DNA from: Pseudomonadota bacterium
Lineage (GTDB): Bacteria > Pseudomonadota > Gammaproteobacteria > Burkholderiales > SHXO01
Direction: 5' to 3'
DNA: 10,244 nt
Assembly: GCA_023430065.1 (NCBI GenBank)
Contig: JAEZCG010000257.1
Span: 1-10,244 of the forward strand
Under the pieces are notes generated by a model that did not search any database, was not told the origin of the DNA, and saw only the letters and a list, made by a program, of their open reading frames with translations. The position numbers and the translations under genes are program-made. How positions within the stretch are numbered: the first letter of the stretch is position 1; each line of letters opens with the position of its first letter. Below are positions 1 to 5,337 of the stretch, piece by piece.

Positions 1-42
1 GGCGTGCGCGGCGCGCGCGGGATTCAGGTCGCGGGGCTTCAT
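1..42 (-). CDS. 5' end of an unidentified leftward gene (partial)
   Basis: An ATG on the minus strand at 42-40 opens a frame that stays open to the window edge, giving 14 residues (MKPRDLNPARAAHA). The codons are GC-rich at the third position like the neighbouring genes. A TAGAAT -10-like hexamer lies about 50 bases upstream (96-91, minus), which supports a real transcript here, but no Shine-Dalgarno sequence stands out. Too little protein is visible to name a family, and a different start further left cannot be excluded. Confidence 0.4.
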   Translation of the reverse strand, partial: MKPRDLNPARAAHA

Positions 43-90
43 CGGGGATCGGGTGTGCAGCCCCGCCGGAACGGCGGAGCCGAAACCGGC

Positions 91-96
91 ATTCTA
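91..96 (-). promoter_or_regulatory. -10-like element TAGAAT of the leftward edge gene
   Basis: TAGAAT on the minus strand matches TATAAT at five of six positions and sits about 50 bases upstream of the ATG at 42. The same hexamer, also followed closely by CCGG, precedes the sulfhydrylase gene at 7509. No convincing -35 is visible at 16-18 bases. A 6-bp hairpin (63-68 with 72-77, GAA loop) lies in the presumed leader. Confidence 0.35.
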
Positions 97-172
97 TCGA
101 GTCGTTGCCGCCGCGCGGACGGCGACGTGCCGCCCCTGATCCGTCGGAGCAGTGCAAACGGGAGGCGGGCGG

Positions 173-307
173 TCAGCTCTTGTCGGGCGACTCGTTCATC
201 AGCCGGTTGAGCTTGCGCAGGAGGAACAGGCCGATGACGACGCAGCCGACGATCACGGCCAGGCTGAGCAGCCCGTAGTCGGTCGTGAGCAGATCCGTGA
301 GTGCCAT
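173..307 (-). CDS. DUF3149 family small membrane protein (44 aa)
   Basis: Translation gives a 44-residue protein starting MALTDLLTTDYGLLSLAVIV. The 'DLxTTDYGLxSLAVI' opening followed by one hydrophobic helix (about residues 12-30) and a short charged tail (RKLNRLMNESPDKS) is the pattern of DUF3149, a family of roughly 40-60 residue single-TM proteins of unknown function, mostly in betaproteobacteria. A strong purine-rich Shine-Dalgarno sequence (GAGGAGGAG) lies 6-14 bases before the ATG and decides the start. The gene is monocistronic and divergent from the rhomboid gene. An FNR-like palindrome lies about 110 bases upstream, with spacing that fits an activated leftward promoter. No biochemical role is known to me. 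Family assignment is from recognised sequence pattern, not a search. Confidence 0.85.
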   Translation of the reverse strand: MALTDLLTTDYGLLSLAVIVGCVVIGLFLLRKLNRLMNESPDKS

Positions 308-387
308 GGCAATGCCTCCTCCTCGCTGTTCTTGGTTTGGGTCCGCAGTGCCGGCCTCGCCGCTAGGCGCGCTGCGGACGATGGCAC

Positions 388-393
388 TACACT
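388..393 (+). promoter_or_regulatory. Rightward -10-like element TACACT (possible rhomboid promoter)
   Basis: TACACT matches four of six -10 positions and is the same hexamer seen before the CoA-binding gene at 6960. It overlaps the leftward -10 almost completely, so two divergent promoters may compete for one site. Transcription would start near 400, upstream of the FNR-like box. No -35 is evident. Confidence 0.3.
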
Positions 394-394
394 A
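389..394 (-). promoter_or_regulatory. Leftward -10-like element TAGTGT for the DUF3149 gene
   Basis: TAGTGT on the minus strand keeps the three most conserved -10 bases (T, A and the final T). It would start transcription near 381, about 41-42 bases from the centre of the FNR-like box (422.5). That is the class II FNR-activator geometry, in which the activator replaces a -35. The predicted 5' leader is about 74 nt. The spacing is measured from the sequence; activity is inferred. Confidence 0.4.
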
Positions 395-415
395 CCGGCT
401 TGCTGATCGATTCAG

Positions 416-429
416 TTGACCTGCATCAA
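416..429. promoter_or_regulatory. FNR/ANR/Dnr-type binding site
   Basis: TTGACCTGCATCAA matches the FNR-family consensus TTGAT-N4-ATCAA with one mismatch (C for T at position 5, a common variant in Dnr/ANR sites). It lies in the 238-base divergent intergenic region, 109 bases from the DUF3149 start and 117 from the rhomboid start. Its centre is at about -41.5 from the inferred leftward start site. The remainder of 308-545 holds no gene I can support. Confidence 0.6.
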
Positions 430-545
430 GCCGTCGCGTACGCCCGGTCCAGGCAGGGGCGACGCTCACAGGCCCCGGTATGGTCGTTGCGTGCCTGTCC
501 GGCCCGTTCCGGCGCCGGTGGCACGATCCGAGCGCCTTCGAAGAC

Positions 546-1178
546 ATGTTTCCAGCGGTTCCGCCCCTCACTCAGACCCTGATCGTCGTCAACGTCACCG
601 TGTTCCTCGCCCAGATGCTGCTGGGCGACTGGATCGTGTCGGTGTTCGCACTGTGGCCGCTGCAACTCGGCAGCGGGTACGAGGTACGCGGCTGGGGCAA
701 CTTTCAGCCGTGGCAGATGCTCACCTATGGTTTTCTGCACGGCGGGCTGGCGCACCTGCTGTTCAACATGTTCGCGCTATACATGTTCGGCGGCGAAATC
801 GAACGGGTGTGGGGCGAGCGCCGCTACCTGACCTATTACCTCGTTTGCATCGTCGGGGCAGCGATCGCACAACTCGTGGTAACGGGCCTGCAGTCAGGCC
901 CCGCCTATCCGACGCTGGGCGCATCCGGAGGCGTCTTCGGCTTGCTGCTGGCCTTCGGCATGATGTATCCGCGCCGCATGATCATGCTGATCTTTCCGCC
1001 GATTCCGATGCCGGCGTGGCTGTTCGTCACACTCTACGGCGGGATCGAACTGTATCTCGGCGTCACCGGCACGCAGCAGGGCGTGGCGCACTTCGCGCAT
1101 CTGGGTGGCATGGTCGCCGGCTATTTCATGATCCAGACCTGGCGCGGACGGGGCCCGTTCGGACGCCGCACGCGCTGA
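546..1178 (+). CDS. Rhomboid family intramembrane serine protease
   Basis: A 210-residue inner-membrane protein with the complete rhomboid signature. Residues 65-74 hold the HxxxxHxxxN motif (H65, H70, N74, equivalent to GlpG H145/H150/N154). GASG at 125-128 carries the catalytic Ser127, and AHLGG around 184-188 supplies the catalytic His185. About six TM segments are visible, the usual bacterial core. Rhomboids cleave TM segments of substrate proteins within the bilayer; no substrate is suggested by the context. I chose the ATG at 546 (MFPAVPPLTQ) because family members typically begin just before 'PPxT...LIxxNVxVFL'. An in-frame ATG at 480 would add 22 polar residues unlike family members. 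No strong Shine-Dalgarno sequence is seen at either start. It converges on the Clp-like gene with 29 bases between stops. Function is confident; physiology is unknown. Confidence 0.92.
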   Translation: MFPAVPPLTQTLIVVNVTVFLAQMLLGDWIVSVFALWPLQLGSGYEVRGWGNFQPWQMLTYGFLHGGLAHLLFNMFALYMFGGEIERVWGERRYLTYYLVCIVGAAIAQLVVTGLQSGPAYPTLGASGGVFGLLLAFGMMYPRRMIMLIFPPIPMPAWLFVTLYGGIELYLGVTGTQQGVAHFAHLGGMVAGYFMIQTWRGRGPFGRRTR

Positions 1179-1207
1179 GCGGGCCGTCGGCGGCGCCAAC
1201 GCTGCCC

Positions 1208-2026
1208 TCAGCCGATCACGTCGAAGTCGCCCCCGAGCACCTGGTCCAGGCGGCCGCTGCGCCAGCCTGCGACCGCATCGCGTACCAGCGGCGAGGGCTG
1301 TTCCCGGTAGCGTCGCACGATGGTCGTCGCGGAAGCGGACATGGCCAGACAGCGTGCCGCGAACTCCGCCTCGCTGTCCGCGGCGTGCCGCGGATGCACC
1401 GGCTGCGGGGCCATGCGCACGCGCGCACTGAGGCGGTCGAATCCGCCCTGTCCATCGGGCGTTTCCCACACGTGTACGCCGGCCTCGCGGGCGAGGATGC
1501 CGTGCACGCCGAAGCCGGCCACCGCCGCAAGGTGGCTCCCGTCTTCACTCGCCGAGCCGCTGCGCAGCAGCGCGAAGCGCACGCGGCGCTTGCGCGCCCA
1601 GGCCCGATACATCTCCAACAGCCGTTCGCTCCAGCGCTGCGCATCGGCCGGATCGCCGGCGTCCTCGGCCACCGTGTCGATGGCCAGGAAGATCTCGGGC
1701 GCACGATCCGCGTCGCGATCGGCCAGCGCCTGCTCGATCAGATAGAGTTGCTGGGCGAGGTTGGACAGTACGGAGACCGGCGCACCGCCGTGCGCGGGAC
1801 GCGCTTGCAGGCGGCGCGCGAGGGAGTGCGCATTGGCCAGTCCGGCTTCGATGCTGTCCAGATTCTCCAACTCCGCGAGCAGCGCGTGCCGCCCTGCGTC
1901 CTCCCAGAATCCGCTGCGCGCCATCGCCTGCAGCAGATCCTGCTTGCGCGCCGCCCACTCCGGCGCAGCCATGCGGGCGTCCAGGCGTGCCAGCGCGGCC
2001 TCGAGAAACGCGCGCTCCTGCTCGCT
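1208..2026 (-). other. RF2-like (PCRF-type) domain of the Clp-like protein, GGQ domain missing
   Basis: Residues about 850-1121 of the Clp-like protein follow class I release factor RF2 in order. First comes an RF2-like N-terminal helical segment (ARMAAP...SGFWED...ELENLDSI, residues 866-908). Next is RWSERLLEMYRAWA (980-993), aligning with RF2's 'DWASMLERMYLRWA'. Then AREAGVHVW (1028-1036) aligns with 'RTETGVHRL'. The end, VRRYREQPS...GRLDQVLGGDFD (1086-1118), aligns with RF2's 'IRSYVLDDSR...AVLDGDLD'. The roughly 100-residue GGQ catalytic domain is replaced by about 25 residues, and the SPF codon-reading tripeptide is absent. It therefore cannot release peptides or read stop codons in the usual way. 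The alignment is by eye against remembered RF2 sequence. Confidence 0.7.
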
Positions 2027-4573
2027 CCCGCTCGCCGACAGCATGATGCGTGCACTGGACAGTCCGTCGTGCGGCACCGGCGGCGGCGCATCGGCGGGCG
2101 CATCGGGGTCGACGAACTCGACCTCGATGCGGTCGGTTGCCCCGCGCACGAACAGGAACTGGTCGCCCTCCGGAAACCGGTTCTCGACGATGGTCATGGC
2201 GATCGGCGCCAGCACGTGCTCGTCGATCGCCCGGCGTAGCGGCCGCGCACCCATGTCGCGTGTGAAGCCGCGCTCGAGCAGGAACTCGATGGCCGACTCC
2301 TCCCACTCGACGGCCCAGTCGCGATGGCGAAAGCCGCGGCGATCGAGCACCGCGCGCAGTTCCTTGCGCAGGATGTCGCGCATCACGCTCTTCGACAGGG
2401 GGCGGAACACCACCACGCGATCGATGCGGTTGACGAACTCCGGACGGAACGTCGTGGCGATGGCGCGCAGTACCTGGCTGCCGCCGAACTCGCCTTCGCC
2501 GCGCAGGAAGCCGAGGCTGGCGCCGCGGTGTTCGGTCGCGCCGAGGTTGGAGGTGAGGATGACGATGCAGTGGCGGAAATCGGCCAGATTGCCCTGTGCG
2601 TCGGTGAGGCGGCCGTCGTCGAACACCTGCAGGAACAGATCCCAGATGCGCGGATGGGCCTTTTCGAACTCGTCCAGCAGCAGCACGGAGAATGGTTGGC
2701 GGCGAATGCGTGCGACGAGAGACTGCGTCTCGCCGTCCTCGCCCGCATCGCCCAGGATACGGGCGAGCGAATGTGGTTCCTGGAACTCGCTCATGTCCAG
2801 GCGGATCATGCGGTCGACCGATCCGAACAGGTACTCCACAAGCGTTTTTGCAACCTCGGTCTTCCCGGTGCCGGTCGGTCCCGCGAACAGGAACACGCCG
2901 ATCGGCCGACGCGGATCGGTCAGGCCGGCCTTGAGCATGGCGATCCGATCGACCAGGCAGGACACGGCTTCCGGCTGGCCCATGACCCGGCTCTCGAGGA
3001 AGGCACGCAAACCGCCGGCATCGAGTCCTTGCCGCTCGTCGATGACTGCGAGCGGGAGCCCGGTGAAGCGGGCGACCGCCGCGAGCAGTTCAGCGCGACT
3101 GATCGGTGGCGCGCCGGCCCCGGTTGGCATCAGCGTGCGCGTCTGGCGCAGCAGGTCGAGCACGTTGCCCGGCGCCATCGCCGCCGTGAGGTAGCTGCGT
3201 GCCAGTTCGAGAGCTTCGTCCAGCACGCCCGGCTCGAGCGCTGACCCGGGCCCTTCCTGCGGAAAGACACGCGCCGCCAGCGCCAGCGTCTCGGCAGTGG
3301 TTGCCGGCTCCATGCGCACCGTCTGCATCAGGTTGCGCAGACGCGGGCGCTGCTGCAGCAGCTTCTCCCACGCGGCCGGGTGCGTCTCGCCCAGCACGCA
3401 GATGCGTCCGCCCTCGATGGCGGGCAGCATGAGATCGAGCAAGCCGATCGGGCTGTAGCGATGACGGCCGGCGAACTGGGTGTCGTGGAAGCCGGGGATG
3501 TACCAGAGCACGCGCTTGTCGACGTGCACGGCCGCGAGCAGGGCGCGCATGCGCTCCTCGAGATCGCCGATGTAGGCCTGGCCGGCGATGATTTCGGAGG
3601 CGGAACTCTCGAATATCGTCCAGCCCTGTTGCATCAGCCGTTGCGCCAGGCAGCGCACGAAGCTGGTCTTGCCCACGCCCGGCTCCCCCACCACGAGCAG
3701 CGACTGCGGCGGCTGACTGTGCAGGAGAGTCAAGGCTGCGTGCATGCCGGTGTCGATCGCGGGCGTGAGCAGCGCGCCCGCGCAGTCCTGCTTGCGCCAT
3801 ACTCGGCCGATGCCCGACAGAAAGGCGACGTCGACGCGTTCGCGCTCGAAGCGCTGCTGCTGGGCGCGCAAGTCATCGGCATGCGGCGCCGACAGATGGG
3901 TAAGCATTGCCGTGAGTTCCTGCGGATGCTCGCTGCCTGATGCGGCGAGCGCCGCGTGCAGGTCGATACGCTCGCCCGAGGCGACGCGGGCATCCACGAA
4001 CTCGGCGATGAAGCGTGTCAGCAGGGGATTGCGCGGCCACCACTCGCGCGTTTGCACCAGGATCCTCGCCACTACCGGCTCGCGCGCGCGCCGCGCGAGG
4101 TAGCGCAGGACGAAGAACAGCGTCCAGACGTTCGTGTGCGGAACGATGGCGATGATTGCCGGCACGGCGGAGGCACTGTCCTCGCGCTCGCGCAGCGCCT
4201 CGGCTGCCATCGCCGCCATCCGGACGTTGGCGCCGATGCATGCGTCCACCACCTGCTTCAGCGGTGTGCCGGGATCGCTCAACATCGCGACCCCACGGTG
4301 GAACGCAGGGTGGGTGGTGAGTGCCTGCGGATGCGCGCTGCTCTCGTAGGCGGGTTCGAGCGCCTGCGCGAGCTCCTCGAGCGATGCGCCGGCCGGCAGC
4401 TCGGGTGCGCGGGTTTCGTCCTGCGCCGCCACCGCCTCCTGAGGCACGTCTTCGTGCCGGGCGGACGTGCCCGCCGCTTTCTGCGCGCGTTCGCGACGCC
4501 CCATCTCGCGCAGCGAGCGTGCGGCGAACAGTACGATCACGGCGATGACCACGGCGATGACGAGGTATTCCAT
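1208..4573 (-). CDS. Membrane-anchored Clp-like double AAA+ protein with a C-terminal release-factor-like domain
   Basis: A protein of 1121 residues, longer than ClpA (~760) or ClpB (~860). Residues 3-18 form a TM anchor followed by Arg/Lys, predicting a cytoplasmic body. Residues 80-250 are helix-rich, possibly an alpha-solenoid, in place of a Clp N-domain. D1 (about 290-480) has Walker A GEPGVGKT (296-303) and pore-loop Tyr334, but the Walker B site reads VLWYIPGFHD (355-364), losing the Asp-Glu. D2 (about 525-820) has GPTGTGKT (565-572), LLLDEFEKAH (631-640), TSN (674-676), Arg finger R716 and sensor-2 GARPLRR (775-781). D2 lacks the GYVG pore loop and carries LGF (687-689) at the ClpP-docking position of ClpA/ClpC. 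Residues ~850-1121 resemble RF2 without its GGQ domain. An in-frame TAA lies three codons upstream of the ATG, and no Shine-Dalgarno sequence is clear. It is not a standard ClpA, ClpB, ClpC or ClpV; its function is unproven. Confidence 0.88.
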   Translation of the reverse strand: MEYLVIAVVIAVIVLFAARSLREMGRRERAQKAAGTSARHEDVPQEAVAAQDETRAPELPAGASLEELAQALEPAYESSAHPQALTTHPAFHRGVAMLSDPGTPLKQVVDACIGANVRMAAMAAEALREREDSASAVPAIIAIVPHTNVWTLFFVLRYLARRAREPVVARILVQTREWWPRNPLLTRFIAEFVDARVASGERIDLHAALAASGSEHPQELTAMLTHLSAPHADDLRAQQQRFERERVDVAFLSGIGRVWRKQDCAGALLTPAIDTGMHAALTLLHSQPPQSLLVVGEPGVGKTSFVRCLAQRLMQQGWTIFESSASEIIAGQAYIGDLEERMRALLAAVHVDKRVLWYIPGFHDTQFAGRHRYSPIGLLDLMLPAIEGGRICVLGETHPAAWEKLLQQRPRLRNLMQTVRMEPATTAETLALAARVFPQEGPGSALEPGVLDEALELARSYLTAAMAPGNVLDLLRQTRTLMPTGAGAPPISRAELLAAVARFTGLPLAVIDERQGLDAGGLRAFLESRVMGQPEAVSCLVDRIAMLKAGLTDPRRPIGVFLFAGPTGTGKTEVAKTLVEYLFGSVDRMIRLDMSEFQEPHSLARILGDAGEDGETQSLVARIRRQPFSVLLLDEFEKAHPRIWDLFLQVFDDGRLTDAQGNLADFRHCIVILTSNLGATEHRGASLGFLRGEGEFGGSQVLRAIATTFRPEFVNRIDRVVVFRPLSKSVMRDILRKELRAVLDRRGFRHRDWAVEWEESAIEFLLERGFTRDMGARPLRRAIDEHVLAPIAMTIVENRFPEGDQFLFVRGATDRIEVEFVDPDAPADAPPPVPHDGLSSARIMLSASGSEQERAFLEAALARLDARMAAPEWAARKQDLLQAMARSGFWEDAGRHALLAELENLDSIEAGLANAHSLARRLQARPAHGGAPVSVLSNLAQQLYLIEQALADRDADRAPEIFLAIDTVAEDAGDPADAQRWSERLLEMYRAWARKRRVRFALLRSGSASEDGSHLAAVAGFGVHGILAREAGVHVWETPDGQGGFDRLSARVRMAPQPVHPRHAADSEAEFAARCLAMSASATTIVRRYREQPSPLVRDAVAGWRSGRLDQVLGGDFDVIG

Positions 4574-4700
4574 GCGCCGATGTTACTGGCTCGCACCGGC
4601 TGCTGCATGACGTTCGCGCTCGCGGTGAGAGGCGTGAGGGAATGCCCGGGGGCGGTTTGAGACAGCTTTGACAGTGATTCCTGCCCTGTCGGCCTGCGAC

Positions 4701-4706
4701 TAAACT
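4701..4706 (+). promoter_or_regulatory. -10-like element TAAACT of the DUF3592 gene
   Basis: TAAACT matches four of six -10 positions and sits 57 bases before the ATG at 4764, predicting a start near 4713. No matching -35 lies 16-18 bases upstream. The 190-base divergent region 4574-4763 otherwise holds GACAG repeats (4661-4665 and 4670-4674, with inverted CTGTC at 4686-4690) that could be an operator. No other gene is supported there. Confidence 0.3.
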
Positions 4707-4763
4707 GCCCATCGTGTCGCGTGCCCGGGCCTTGCACGGGTGCGCGGCGTCTTGGAGCGAACG

Positions 4764-5303
4764 ATGCACAACATCTGGACGGCAAAGCGCTGGATCTTCC
4801 GACCCTCGAACGGCCTGGTGCGCGTGCGGCGCGACGAGGACCTCGTCTCCTTCGTACTGTGCCTGGCAGTGATTTTCATCGGCAGCATGCTGCTGTGGCA
4901 GGCATTCGAGGAGTACAGCCGCGCGAAGCTGACCACGCGCTGGCCGACAGCACTGGGCCGGGTGATGGAAAGCGCGCTCGAGCCGGTTGCCGACGGCAGG
5001 GACACGCGCTGGCGGCCGATCGTGCGCTACATGTACGACGTCAAGGGCCAGACCGTGATCAGCGCCGGCATCTCTCCCGCCACTGCGCGCGACACCTACG
5101 GTGAGTCCGAGGCGCGCGAGATGATCGCCGCCTATCCGCCGAACACCTCGGTCGTGGTTTTCTACAACGCGGAGCACGTGACCGATTCACTGCTCGATCA
5201 CAGCCTTCCTCGTTTCGTCTGGCTGAGCCTGTTCGCCGGCCTCGCCCTCGTCAGTGCCGGCGCCGCGCGGTTGCTCGTCTCCTACCGGGTGTTCTGGCGC
5301 TAG
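4764..5303 (+). CDS. DUF3592 domain-containing membrane protein
   Basis: A 179-residue protein with two TM helices (about 27-46 and 150-174) flanking an extracytoplasmic or cytoplasmic beta-rich domain. The middle carries the DUF3592 pattern: W60 with 'ALGRVMES' (63-70), 'RYMYDVKGQTVISAGIS' (88-104) and 'YPPNTSVVVFYNAEHVTDSLLD' (124-145), the last being the family's most conserved stretch. DUF3592 proteins are small membrane proteins of unknown function. The ATG at 4764 is preferred over a GTG eight codons upstream (4740) because GGAG at 4754-4757 is correctly spaced from it. The gene is divergent from the Clp-like gene and shares a 190-base intergenic region with it, so common control is possible. 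It converges on the M81 peptidase gene. Confidence 0.8.
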   Translation: MHNIWTAKRWIFRPSNGLVRVRRDEDLVSFVLCLAVIFIGSMLLWQAFEEYSRAKLTTRWPTALGRVMESALEPVADGRDTRWRPIVRYMYDVKGQTVISAGISPATARDTYGESEAREMIAAYPPNTSVVVFYNAEHVTDSLLDHSLPRFVWLSLFAGLALVSAGAARLLVSYRVFWR

Positions 5304-5309
5304 CAGTGC

Positions 5310-5333
5310 CCCGTCGGATCGCGGTCCGACGGG
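5310..5333. terminator. Perfect 9-bp hairpin between convergent genes
   Basis: CCCGTCGGA (5310-5318) and TCCGACGGG (5325-5333) form a perfect 9-bp stem with a 6-base TCGCGG loop. It lies exactly between the DUF3592 stop (5303) and the M81 peptidase stop (5340-5338). It is symmetric, so it could end both transcripts. It lacks a U-tract on either side, so it is a weak or factor-assisted terminator, or a 3'-end stabiliser. Confidence 0.6.
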
Positions 5334-5337
5334 TTAC

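Noticed and set aside
480..545. Upstream ATG that would extend the rhomboid protein by 22 residues
   Set aside because: The added segment is polar and unlike rhomboid N-termini; the ATG at 546 gives the usual family start.
416..2239. Long open frame on the plus strand (about 600 codons)
   Set aside because: It lies antisense to the Clp-like gene and overlaps the rhomboid gene in another frame. The translation is Arg/Ala-rich with no recognisable motif, a usual shadow in GC-rich DNA.
1208..4573. Naming the large AAA+ gene clpA, clpB, clpC or clpV
   Set aside because: It lacks the Clp N-domain, the D1 Walker B and the ClpB middle domain. It also has a TM anchor and an RF-like C-terminus, so a standard Clp symbol would mislead.
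4668..4673. Perfect TTGACA -35 hexamer
   Set aside because: The nearest -10-like sequence (TAAACT, 4701) is 27 bases away, too far for a sigma-70 pair, and the bases at 17-base spacing are GC-rich.
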